64,000 nucleotides of DNA from DAOUTW01 sp964523575. Its GTDB lineage: Bacteria; Zixibacteria; MSB-5A5; GN15; JAAZOE01. The notes below the pieces were generated by a model. The model had not been told where the DNA came from and ran no database searches. It saw nothing but the letters and a program-made list of their open reading frames with translations. Both the position numbers and the translations under genes were made by a program. Below, piece after piece: positions 39,797 to 48,503 of this stretch (its first letter is position 1; each line of letters begins with the position of its first letter). The stretch spans positions 1 through 64,000 of the forward strand of contig CAZGAV010000012.1 in assembly GCA_964523575.1 (NCBI GenBank), in the 5' to 3' direction.

Positions 39797-42424
39797 ATGC
39801 GAAAACGACTGGCGAAATCGGGACTGCCGGAGCCGATTCTGGCGCAATGGGAAGAACGATTCCACGGGCGACTTCTGCCGCTCCAATATCGGGCGGTTGA
39901 GGAATATAAGCTTCTGGAGGGGAATTCGCTTTTAATCTCGGCGCCGACCTCTTCGGGCAAAACCTTCTGCGGCGAAATGGCTCTGGTGCGGGCCGTGCAA
40001 CAGCGGCAGAAGGGCATTTTCCTGGTGCCGCTGAAGGCGGTGGCCGAGGAAAAATACCGTCACTTCGTCGATTGCTACGGCGGCCTCGGCTTACGCGTCG
40101 TTATCGCTACCCGGGATCATCCCGAAAATGACGGCCTGGTCGAAAGCGGCCGGTTCGATATCGCCGTGATGATTTACGAGAAATTCAATTCCCTGTTATT
40201 GACCAATTTTGACCTCATGTCGCAGGTTGGCACGGTCGTCGTCGATGAATTGCAGATGCTTGAGGACAAAACGCGCGGGCCTCAACTGGAATTGGCCCTG
40301 ACCAAACTGCTCTATTCGGAATACCGGCCTCAGCTGGTGGCTCTTTCGGCCGTTCTGGGCGAAGCCACCGAACTGGCCGAATGGCTGGGTTGCCGCCTCT
40401 TGCTGGAAAATATGCGCCCGGTGGAATTACGACGGGGGGTGGTTTCTGACGGTCGTTTCTATTTCCGATGCCATAATTCCGGCGAACTGGGGGAAGATAC
40501 CTGCCGGCAGGGCGAAGATATCAACCTGACCTTGTTCGAGAATATCCAGGCGGTCACGGCCGTCGGCAAACAGACTTTGGTGTTTCTCAAATCGCGGCGC
40601 GATACCATGCTCGCGGCCCGGCGTTTCGCGGAATATACCCATCGTGCATCATGGTCGAAAAACAAAGAATTCTTCGATGCAAAGTTGGCCGACGAAGAGG
40701 AATCGTCGCTTCTCAAAAACCTCCGCAGTCTTCTGACGGTCGGCATTGCGTTCCATAACGCCGACCTGACCGCCGCCCAACGGCTGGCCGTCGAAGAAGG
40801 TTACCGGGCCGGTTTGATCGACGTTATTTTTGCGACCACTACTCTCTCGACCGGCATCAACTTACCTGCGGCGACAGTTTTCATCGAGGCGCAAAAATAT
40901 CGGCGGCAGGGCTATAGCGGCCGTCCCGGTCTCGAACCACTCTCATGGGCCGAATACGAAAGCATGTCCGGTCGGGCCGGCCGAGTCGGATTGACCGATG
41001 AAGAGGGCGATGGCCAGGCGGTGTTATTCGCCTCCGGCGAACTGGAGAAGTCAATTCTCTGGGAATACTATATCGACCGGCAGGCGGCGTCGCTCAAATC
41101 CCAATTGCCGTCGCGCCATCCGGCCGATATCCTCATCGACCTTTTCAGTTCCGGGCTTGTTCGGAGCCCCGAGGAGACCGCCCGGCTTCTCGAAAAATCA
41201 TATTGCCATATATGTAATGACCAAAATACAAGCGATATAGAGAATATATGTGAAGTATTACTTGATGATGGTTTTTTGGTTCGGCAGGGCCGGCAAATCA
41301 CGGCTACGCCTCTGGGGCAAACCGTTGCCGTCACCGGCATGACGGTGGCCGGCGCCGACTGTATCCTGAAGAGACTGCCCCGTCCCGAAACCGAAAGCGA
41401 CGGTCAAATCCTCTTTCATTTGTTCCAATTGCCCGAGGCCGGATCACTGTACTTGCCGACACCAGCCGGCCGAGGGCGGATGCGCCTGCCTCGAAGATTT
41501 TTCGCCGAATCGGCTGAGGAAAATCCGTTAATCCGGGAGCTGTCGGCCATGCAGCGGGAACTGGCCCCCGACGAAATCAACCGCCTGGGGCTGGCGCTTT
41601 TGATGGAAGACTGGATGGCCGGAATGCCGGCCATCGAAATCGAAAGCAATTACGCCCTTCATCCGGGGATGATGGAAAATCTGGGTTATCAAACGGGATG
41701 GCTGCTGGCTTCGGCGGCGGCTATCGTCCGCGCCTGCGACCGTTTTGCATCCCTGCCCGCGCGACTCGATGATCTGGCCTTTGCCTCCCGGACGGGACTG
41801 CCGGTCGTTTATCGGGACCTTTACAAGGATTTCGGGGATATCCTTTTCCGCAGTGACTGGCTGGCTCTGCATCACAGGGAAATCACCGATCGGCGCCGGA
41901 TGCTTGATGAAGGTCTGGAGATTATCAGAAGTCGGACGAAGTCGGAAGAACGCCTGATCAAAATCGAAGAAAGATTCCATAAAATAAAGGAGGCTTCTAT
42001 GTCATCGAAAGGTGTATCGATGCTGAGTACGGCCCCGTGGCCGGAAACCATTGAAATCGACGGAACTCCCATCCGGGAACGGTTCCGGGTGCGGATCAAT
42101 GGTCATACGGTGAACCTGACCGGGAAATCTTTCAAGTACCTTGTCAAGCTGGCCTGGTCGAGGCTAACTAAAGACAGTGGATGGTTATACAAGGAAGATT
42201 TAGAGTGTGGCTTTAATCAGGCCCGATACCTGTATCGTCTCCGACAGGAGATCGGCCGGGATTTTCTGCCGGAATGGCCGTTGTACGAAAACAACCGCTC
42301 TGGCTATTATCGGCTGGCCGCTGACCGGGAAGGGATCAAGATCAATGTCGAGGCTTTGAAGGAAATTCCGGATTATGAGATTCAGCAAATAGCCCTGGAT
42401 TTGAATCCGGTGGCGGCCGGTTAA
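39797..42424 (+). CDS. Ski2-like/HelQ-like superfamily 2 helicase with C-terminal winged-helix domain
   Basis: An 875-residue helicase. Motif I APTSSGKT lies at 49-56, motif II is VVDELQM (DELQ 150-153 instead of DExH), motif III LSA at 183-185, motif V TTLSTGINLPA (about 348-358) and motif VI SGRAGR at 391-396. These place it near Ski2/Hel308/HelQ helicases. A helical region follows. Residues about 764-842 look like an OmpR/PhoB-type winged helix (VNLTGKSFKYLVKLAW, YLYRLRQEIG, NNRSGYYRLA). The preferred start is ATG 39797 with AGGGGGA upstream; GTG 39737 would add 20 residues and overlap the zinc-ribbon gene. Placed behind an SOS-type operator, it is probably a DNA repair or replication-fork helicase. 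Confidence 0.85.
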   Translation: MRKRLAKSGLPEPILAQWEERFHGRLLPLQYRAVEEYKLLEGNSLLISAPTSSGKTFCGEMALVRAVQQRQKGIFLVPLKAVAEEKYRHFVDCYGGLGLRVVIATRDHPENDGLVESGRFDIAVMIYEKFNSLLLTNFDLMSQVGTVVVDELQMLEDKTRGPQLELALTKLLYSEYRPQLVALSAVLGEATELAEWLGCRLLLENMRPVELRRGVVSDGRFYFRCHNSGELGEDTCRQGEDINLTLFENIQAVTAVGKQTLVFLKSRRDTMLAARRFAEYTHRASWSKNKEFFDAKLADEEESSLLKNLRSLLTVGIAFHNADLTAAQRLAVEEGYRAGLIDVIFATTTLSTGINLPAATVFIEAQKYRRQGYSGRPGLEPLSWAEYESMSGRAGRVGLTDEEGDGQAVLFASGELEKSILWEYYIDRQAASLKSQLPSRHPADILIDLFSSGLVRSPEETARLLEKSYCHICNDQNTSDIENICEVLLDDGFLVRQGRQITATPLGQTVAVTGMTVAGADCILKRLPRPETESDGQILFHLFQLPEAGSLYLPTPAGRGRMRLPRRFFAESAEENPLIRELSAMQRELAPDEINRLGLALLMEDWMAGMPAIEIESNYALHPGMMENLGYQTGWLLASAAAIVRACDRFASLPARLDDLAFASRTGLPVVYRDLYKDFGDILFRSDWLALHHREITDRRRMLDEGLEIIRSRTKSEERLIKIEERFHKIKEASMSSKGVSMLSTAPWPETIEIDGTPIRERFRVRINGHTVNLTGKSFKYLVKLAWSRLTKDSGWLYKEDLECGFNQARYLYRLRQEIGRDFLPEWPLYENNRSGYYRLAADREGIKINVEALKEIPDYEIQQIALDLNPVAAG

Positions 42425-42469
42425 AACGGAGAGGCTTTGTACGCTTTGGTGATCTTTACGTTCGGGCTG

Positions 42470-42498
42470 TTGACATTTTGCTTCCGGGGCGGTAAACT
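42470..42498 (+). promoter_or_regulatory. Promoter of the lon-like gene
   Basis: TTGACA, 17 bases, TAAACT, giving a start of transcription near 42505. Confidence 0.78.
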
Positions 42499-42539
42499 CT
42501 CTTGAGAAAAGATTGTATAAGCCGATAAGAAACGTAAAG

Positions 42540-45065
42540 ATGACCATGATTATAAAGCCTCGTAAACATTTGCCGCTTGACGAAACTCAGGCGGAAAAAA
42601 ACCTGCCGGTTTTACCGCTCAGGTCGGCCGTGATATTTCCGGGTGAAATTTACACTATCCAGATGGGCCGCAAGGAGAACCTGGAACTGCTCAAGGCTGT
42701 AGCCCAGCGGGATAACCTGCTGGTCCTATCCTTCGCACCCCAGGATGTGCCATCCGGGGCCGCCCCGCGGCTGTCTCAGGTGAGCGTCCTGGCCCGGATC
42801 GAGTCCATCAAGCCGTCAATGGCCAATTCACAGATGGTCACGCTCGAAGGACTGCAACGTGTCGCCCTGATGGATATCGTCACCTCGGTGCCGTTCATCG
42901 AGGCCCGGGTACAGGAGGTCAGGGAGGAAAACACCGACGGAAGCGTCGTCGAAGGTTATCTCTCAGAAGTCACGCACCTGATGACCCAGCTGGTCCGAAT
43001 CGATAATCGTTATTCCAATGAATTGATATATAATCTGGAAATGAACCGACCCTTGCCGAGCGCCTTCGCCGATCGCATCGGGGCTATGATTCATTTTCAA
43101 TTGAGCGACAAGCAGGAAATTATTGACTCCCTGGAAATCGGCAGTCGTCTCGAAACGATAATCCGCCTGCTCAAAGATGAAATCGACAAATTTTCCCTGA
43201 CGACGCAGATCAATACGCGGGTGAACGAATCGCTGGAAAGGAAGAAGCGCGAGAATTTCCTGCGCCAGCAATTGGCCGAAATCCGGAGGGAGCTGGGCGA
43301 AGAGTTTATCGAGGAAGACGTTTCCAAGATCTATCGCCAGAAAATCAGCGAAAACAAGGCCTTGCCGGCCGAGGTCGCCAATCGTCTTCTCCTGGAAATC
43401 GATCGCCTGGTGCATCTGCCGTCGTCTTCGGCGGAATACGGTTCCACCAAAAATTATATCGACCTGATGCTCTCGTTGCCGTGGCAGAGCCCGCCCATGG
43501 AACCTTTCGATCTGGTCGACGTTGAAGCCGCTATCGGCCGCGAATATTACGGGCTGTCCCATATCAAAGAACAGGTTCTGGAATATCTGTCGATGCGGCA
43601 GTTGAGCCGCGATAAAAGGGATTTGCCGATCCTTTGCCTCGCGGGCGCGGTTGGAACCGGCAAGGCGTCTCTGGTCAAGGCTATCGCCAAGGCGATGGGC
43701 CGGGAATTGGTCCGAATCAACGGCACCAGCCTGATAATCAGCGAAGATATCAAAGGTTTGCATCGCAGTGAAATCGGTTCCGGACCGGGGCAATTGGTGC
43801 GTGCCATCCAACGCGCCGGATCATTCGATCTCGTGATCTACCTCGAGGATCTGGAGTATGTGATCGAATCCGAGGACACCAACGCCCTGCTGGCCTTGCT
43901 GGAGGCCGTTGATCCGAGGCAAAACGGCCATTTTGTCGATAATTTCGTCGGCATTCCTCTCGATCTTTCCCGGGTCTTGTTCGTTCTGGGCATTACCGCC
44001 GAGGATTTCCCGGAACCGTTCGCTCACCGCCTGGAAATGATCGAGATGTCGGGCTATATCGAGCGGGAGAAGATCGTCATTACCAAGAAACATATCCTGC
44101 CCAAATTGTATAAACGATATGGCTTGACCCGGGCCGAATTGCGTTTTACCGACCGGGGTCTGGCGCGGATTATTCGCCAGTACACTATGGAAGCCGGGAC
44201 GATCGGACTGCAACAACAGCTGGAGAAGATTTTCCGGCGGATTACCCGCAAGAAAGCCATCAGCGAAAAATGTAATTATGTGCTCAAGGAAAACAATGTC
44301 GATCAGTACCTGGGAACGCCGCAGTATATACCCGAGAAGGCCATGTCCAAGCCGGAAATCGGCGTGGCCAACGGTCTGGCCTGGACCGGAGCCGGCGGTG
44401 ATTTAATGCTGATCGAAGGATTGAAAATGCGGGGTACGGGCCAGGTTTTCACGACCGGATCATTGGGCGAAGTGATGAAAGAATCGATCCAGGCGGCCCA
44501 TAGCTTTGTGCGCGCCCGGGCCGATTTACTCGGGATCGACCATAATGACTTCGTCAATTTCGATATCCATATTCACTTTCCACAGGGGGCTATTCCCAAA
44601 GATGGCCCTTCGGCCGGGGTTACCGTCTCGCTGGTGATCGCCTCGGTTATGGCCGAACGGCCGATTCGGAGTGATATCGCCATGACCGGCGAAGTGACGC
44701 TTCGAGGCCGGGTACTGCCGGTCAGCGGCGTCAAAGAGAAGGTCTCGGCGGCCTACCGCGCCGGAGTGCACACTATTATCCTGCCCAAGGAAAATCAGAA
44801 GGATATCAAGGAAATACCGCGGGAAATCGTCCGGAAAACATCGTTTGAGTTCATCGAAACCGTCGACGAGTTATTCGAAAAAGGACTGCTTGATTTTACT
44901 CCCTCGACCTATACTCTGGAAAAAATCTTTGCCGAGGAAATCGAAAAGGCCCGCAAACGAGGCCGTACGAAATCCAGGGCCGCCGCAGGCAAAACCCCGA
45001 AAAAGACTAAAACCACCAAGAGCAAAGCTACGAAAACCAGGACGACGAAAAAGAAAAGTGAATAG
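42540..45065 (+). CDS. Lon-family protease with degenerate AAA+ ATPase module
   Basis: An 841-residue Lon homologue with an N-terminal LON substrate domain (about 20-215), a coiled helical region (KKRENFLRQQLAEIRRELGEE, about 235-255), an AAA+ module and a C-terminal protease domain. The protease dyad is intact: Ser691 in KDGPSAGVT and Lys734 in GVKEKVSAA. The ATPase motifs are not. Walker A is GAVGTGKAS (369-377; the Thr is Ala376), Walker B is IYLEDLE (Glu436-Asp437 in place of Asp-Glu), the sensor 1 Asn is absent (VLGITAEDF), and sensor 2 reads YTMEAGTI instead of YTREAGVR. The last 40 residues are Lys/Thr/Arg-rich. It probably cleaves without ATP-driven unfolding. ATG 42540 lies about 35 bases after the predicted transcript start. 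Confidence 0.88.
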   Translation: MTMIIKPRKHLPLDETQAEKNLPVLPLRSAVIFPGEIYTIQMGRKENLELLKAVAQRDNLLVLSFAPQDVPSGAAPRLSQVSVLARIESIKPSMANSQMVTLEGLQRVALMDIVTSVPFIEARVQEVREENTDGSVVEGYLSEVTHLMTQLVRIDNRYSNELIYNLEMNRPLPSAFADRIGAMIHFQLSDKQEIIDSLEIGSRLETIIRLLKDEIDKFSLTTQINTRVNESLERKKRENFLRQQLAEIRRELGEEFIEEDVSKIYRQKISENKALPAEVANRLLLEIDRLVHLPSSSAEYGSTKNYIDLMLSLPWQSPPMEPFDLVDVEAAIGREYYGLSHIKEQVLEYLSMRQLSRDKRDLPILCLAGAVGTGKASLVKAIAKAMGRELVRINGTSLIISEDIKGLHRSEIGSGPGQLVRAIQRAGSFDLVIYLEDLEYVIESEDTNALLALLEAVDPRQNGHFVDNFVGIPLDLSRVLFVLGITAEDFPEPFAHRLEMIEMSGYIEREKIVITKKHILPKLYKRYGLTRAELRFTDRGLARIIRQYTMEAGTIGLQQQLEKIFRRITRKKAISEKCNYVLKENNVDQYLGTPQYIPEKAMSKPEIGVANGLAWTGAGGDLMLIEGLKMRGTGQVFTTGSLGEVMKESIQAAHSFVRARADLLGIDHNDFVNFDIHIHFPQGAIPKDGPSAGVTVSLVIASVMAERPIRSDIAMTGEVTLRGRVLPVSGVKEKVSAAYRAGVHTIILPKENQKDIKEIPREIVRKTSFEFIETVDELFEKGLLDFTPSTYTLEKIFAEEIEKARKRGRTKSRAAAGKTPKKTKTTKSKATKTRTTKKKSE

Positions 45066-45094
45066 ACGGCATATGACCTGCCCTCAGATTGGCA

Positions 45095-45123
45095 TTGACA
45101 GGCAGGGCTTATGATATTAACTT
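45095..45123 (+). promoter_or_regulatory. Candidate promoter of the 45165 gene
   Basis: TTGACA, 17 bases, TAACTT. A second TTGACA at 45122-45127 lacks a well-placed -10. Confidence 0.5.
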
Positions 45124-45164
45124 GACATTTAATCTTGTAGCATAAAAGTCTCCGGAGGAACGGA

Positions 45165-45761
45165 ATGCGTTTATTAACCCTTCTTACTGCCCTTGCCTGC
45201 ATGGTTCTTGTCAGCGTGGTCGCAAGCGCCGAAACCGCGATTTCGTCCAATGATGAGAATTTACCCGATACTCTCCTGATCGATCGGATTCAGACCGTCA
45301 AAGGCGACAAGGTTGCCGTAAAAGTCGATTTTGTCAACGATCAGGAACTGGCCGCGTTGACCATTCCTCTCGGTCTGGTCGGCGACCTGTATCGAATTGA
45401 TTCGGTGTCGTTCGTCGGTAGCCGGGTCGAATATTTGAAAATGAAACCGGTGACTATCGCCGAAAATCGCGAGGATGTCGTTTTCGGGGCGATATGTATG
45501 ACTGAGGACTATATCGCGCCGGGAAGAGGACTGCTGGCGACCCTGTATTTGTCGCCGATCGCATCGTCCAAATCCGATTTCTGCGTCATCGACACTATTA
45601 CCATGGGGCCGGCCTCGATATTGTTTACGAAAGTATCTTCGGCCTCGTTTATTCCCGAATTTCAGGCCGGCCGGATTACTTACGGTCAGGCCGAATCCGA
45701 CAGCGGCGCTGTTAAAAAAGAGGCCGAAAGCGAAACCGCCGGTAAAAAAGACGGCGAATAA
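45165..45761 (+). CDS. Secreted single-domain cohesin-like protein
   Basis: A 198-residue protein with a signal peptide (residues 1-22, ASAE) and one beta-sandwich domain. The pattern (DTLLIDRIQTVKGDKVAVKVDFVNDQELAALTIPL, in pieces) followed by DSVSFVGSRVEY, APGRGLLATLYL and a final FQAGRITYG strand fits cohesin-like domains. The N-terminal domain of the next gene is a clear paralogue (DEELAALTIPL, DSVSYAGSRIAY, APGSGLMATLYF). The C-terminal 30 residues are Lys/Glu-rich. Cohesins bind dockerins, and four dockerin proteins are encoded in this window. Cohesin identity rests on pattern only. Confidence 0.7.
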   Translation: MRLLTLLTALACMVLVSVVASAETAISSNDENLPDTLLIDRIQTVKGDKVAVKVDFVNDQELAALTIPLGLVGDLYRIDSVSFVGSRVEYLKMKPVTIAENREDVVFGAICMTEDYIAPGRGLLATLYLSPIASSKSDFCVIDTITMGPASILFTKVSSASFIPEFQAGRITYGQAESDSGAVKKEAESETAGKKDGE

Positions 45762-45771
45762 AAGCGCTTGA

Positions 45772-45806
45772 TCCGCGGGCGCTTCGGCGCCTGCGGATTA
45801 TTCTCC
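45772..45806 (+). terminator. Terminator of the cohesin-like gene
   Basis: ATCCGCGGGCGC pairs with GCGCCTGCGGAT (one G-U) around a TTCG tetraloop; the T-tract (TATTCTCC) is poor. Confidence 0.6.
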
Positions 45807-45835
45807 TTGACACACCATACCCTGTAACCTATTTT
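45807..45835 (+). promoter_or_regulatory. Promoter of the 45938 gene
   Basis: TTGACA, 17 bases, TATTTT, leaving a leader of about 95 bases. Confidence 0.78.
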
Positions 45836-45937
45836 ATATTTAACAGACGAAAATTATACATCGTACTACACTTGTCAGGCCTTATGCGGCGTTAAATTTA
45901 GTTGATTACAACTTTTTTTTGTACACAGGAGGTTCCC

Positions 45938-48226
45938 ATGCAATACAGGATGTTGTTGCTTGTTGTATTGACAGCGCTGTGTGCTACAATGGCTTTCGGA
46001 CAGGGGGCTGCCAACGATCCCGGGCTTCGCGACACCCTTTATATTGAGTCGGTTACCGTTGATGCCGGACAGAAGGCCGTGGTCGAAATCAACTTTTTCA
46101 GCGATGAGGAGCTGGCGGCGTTGACGATCCCGCTGGCCTGGACATCGGCGGATATCACACTCGATTCGGTTTCCTACGCCGGCAGTCGCATCGCTTATAT
46201 CAACACCAAGCCGTACACTATTTATAACTCCAATCAGGAAGTCGTTTTCGGTGCGGTCGTCTTTTTCGAAGCCAATATCGCTCCCGGTAGCGGCCTGATG
46301 GCCACACTCTATTTCGATGTCCCGCCCGGTACACCCGATCAATTCGTCGATATCGACAGCACAACTATCCCCCCGGCCCAGCTCTACTTCACCAATACCA
46401 ACTCGAGCAATTTCACGCCCGAAGTGTTTCCGGGAACGATTCAGATCGGCGAACCTCAGTTGCCGCCCCATATTGTTCTGACGCCGACTTCGATGACATT
46501 CGAAGGGACGGTGGGATTTCCCAGCCCGCCGGGGCAGGCGTTGTCGATTTCCAATAGCGGACCGGGGGCCATGACCTGGACTTCTTCCTTCTCCTCCACC
46601 TGGCTTTCGGTCAACCCTTCAAACGGCACCGCTCCCTCCGCGACATCCATCAATGTCAACATCGCCGGCCTCTCCGATGGCGTCTATTATGACACCGTCG
46701 TCATCACCGCGCCGGACGCGGATAATTCGCCGCAGAAATTACCGATAACCCTCAACGTTATCACTCTGCCGCCCAAAATCGTGTACACGCCAACGTCCTT
46801 CGCCGTATCGGCCATTCAGGGCGGCGTCAATCCTGATGATCGCTACCTCAGGATATTTACCGATGTTCCCGGAAGCAGTCTCAACTGGTCGGTTGCCAAT
46901 TCCTCGGGCTGGCTGAACCTGACGCCGACGTCGGGTATTTCCGACGATTCGGTCACTTTGCAGTTCGATATTACCGGCCTTTCGTTCGGATTCTATTATG
47001 ACACTGTTCTCATCACCGACCCGGCGGCGACGAATAATCCTCAGAAAGTCCCGGTAACCCTGCAAATCGTATCCGATCTGCCCGTTCTGGGACTCGAGCC
47101 ACCGGTGGTCCATGTCGTAGCAGCCATAGGGACGAGTACCCCCCCGCCGGAAGAGGTTTTGATTTACAATTCGGGTGAGGGAGTTATGACCTATCAGGCC
47201 ACCGAAACCAGCAAAGCTATCGTCGGTTTGTCGCCGGCTTCGGGGTCGGCGCCGCAGAGTATGCAAATATCGTTCAACCTGTCGACGGTTCCTCCCGGCG
47301 ATACCTATGACACCATTACCGTGACCTCACCGGAGGCGGTCAACTCGCCACAATATATCATCGTCCATTATCATCTGTCTGCCAACCCGGCCAATATCGC
47401 CCTTTTCCCGAGCGCGATCTCCTTTTCTTATTATGAATGCTGGCAGGGGCCTCATTCCCTGCCGCCCATCAAAACCTTCCAAATCGTCAATACCGGAGAT
47501 GATAACATGTCCTGGTGGCTGACTCATAACAGCGACTGGCTGATGCTTTCCACCACTTCGGGAACCGACGATGCCGTCGTTACTCTGACGCTCGACGCCG
47601 AAGGATTGCCAGTCGGGACTTATTATGATACGGTTGTCGTCTATTCCGACGAAGCCCTGGTCAGTCCCAGGCGGTTACCGGTGACCCTGAATATTATCCC
47701 GGGGACCGAAACGCCCGAACTCGTTATCTCCGATACCGTCAAGAACGTTAAAGCGCAGGAAGTGTTCGGCCCCTCCCTGAATCTTATCGCCATAACGCAA
47801 CTCTATAATCTTTATCCGGGCTGTATGGACTGGTGGGTGGAAGAGGATATACCCTGGTTGAAATTCATCGATTCTTCCGGTCAGGCCCCCTATACGCCGG
47901 TCGTGGCCATCGAAGTAGGAAGTTATACCTGGGGCGTTTATCCCGACTCATTCTATTTTTATTCCTCTACGGCCGCCAATTCGCCGGTCAAGATGCACGT
48001 CAACCTGCAGGTCTGGCGTCTGCACGGCGATTTCGACTGGAACAATGAAATCAATATTGCCGATGTCGTTCAGATGATCAATTATGCCTTCAAGTCCGGA
48101 GTCGGTCCCCAGCCAGAGTACCTGGTCGGCGATTGCAACTGCGATCACTTCATCGGGATCGATGATATCGTGGTTTTGATCAATTATGTCTTCAAATTCG
48201 GCAACAAGCCCTGCGGCAATCCCTGA
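45938..48226 (+). CDS. Secreted protein with cohesin-like domain, five Ig/BACON-like repeats and dockerin
   Basis: A 762-residue protein with AGGAGG five bases before ATG 45938. After a signal peptide (to about residue 22) comes a cohesin-like domain (about 30-180). Five beta repeats of about 100 residues follow, each with a W-L or equivalent core and a phrase such as GVYYDTVVITAPDADNSPQK, GFYYDTVLITDPAATNNPQK or GTYYDTVVVYSDEA. The C-terminus (about 695-762) is a dockerin-like pair, DFDWNNEINIADVV and DCNCDHFIGIDDIV. The repeats resemble BACON-type domains. Carrying both a cohesin-like and a dockerin-like module, it could link surface proteins in chains, which is inference. Confidence 0.8.
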   Translation: MQYRMLLLVVLTALCATMAFGQGAANDPGLRDTLYIESVTVDAGQKAVVEINFFSDEELAALTIPLAWTSADITLDSVSYAGSRIAYINTKPYTIYNSNQEVVFGAVVFFEANIAPGSGLMATLYFDVPPGTPDQFVDIDSTTIPPAQLYFTNTNSSNFTPEVFPGTIQIGEPQLPPHIVLTPTSMTFEGTVGFPSPPGQALSISNSGPGAMTWTSSFSSTWLSVNPSNGTAPSATSINVNIAGLSDGVYYDTVVITAPDADNSPQKLPITLNVITLPPKIVYTPTSFAVSAIQGGVNPDDRYLRIFTDVPGSSLNWSVANSSGWLNLTPTSGISDDSVTLQFDITGLSFGFYYDTVLITDPAATNNPQKVPVTLQIVSDLPVLGLEPPVVHVVAAIGTSTPPPEEVLIYNSGEGVMTYQATETSKAIVGLSPASGSAPQSMQISFNLSTVPPGDTYDTITVTSPEAVNSPQYIIVHYHLSANPANIALFPSAISFSYYECWQGPHSLPPIKTFQIVNTGDDNMSWWLTHNSDWLMLSTTSGTDDAVVTLTLDAEGLPVGTYYDTVVVYSDEALVSPRRLPVTLNIIPGTETPELVISDTVKNVKAQEVFGPSLNLIAITQLYNLYPGCMDWWVEEDIPWLKFIDSSGQAPYTPVVAIEVGSYTWGVYPDSFYFYSSTAANSPVKMHVNLQVWRLHGDFDWNNEINIADVVQMINYAFKSGVGPQPEYLVGDCNCDHFIGIDDIVVLINYVFKFGNKPCGNP

Positions 48227-48249
48227 TCCCGGCGATATCAAAAAAAATG

Positions 48250-48283
48250 ATCGCCCGGCTCCGAAGGCCGGGCGATTTTTTTT
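48250..48283 (+). terminator. Terminator of the 45938 gene
   Basis: ATCGCCCGGC and GCCGGGCGAT around TCCGAAG, followed by eight T. Confidence 0.95.
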
Positions 48284-48360
48284 GCCGGGAAAATGAAACC
48301 TCGAGTCGATCCGGTTGTTTCAGAAGTAGAAGACAGAATTCGGTTAAGATAATTATCCTA

Positions 48361-48388
48361 TTGACAGATAGGAGATTATGAATATTTT
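48361..48388 (+). promoter_or_regulatory. Promoter of the M1 peptidase gene
   Basis: TTGACA, 16 bases, TATTTT. Confidence 0.6.
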
Positions 48389-48503
48389 GTGAATAAACCC
48401 GTCACTGTCCTCACTGGAGCAGGTTTCCGGCGAATTTATGTTTTAGCAGCGGAGACCGAAAACAATAAGTAATGACATGCTGTATTCGAATAGGAGACCG
48501 GCA

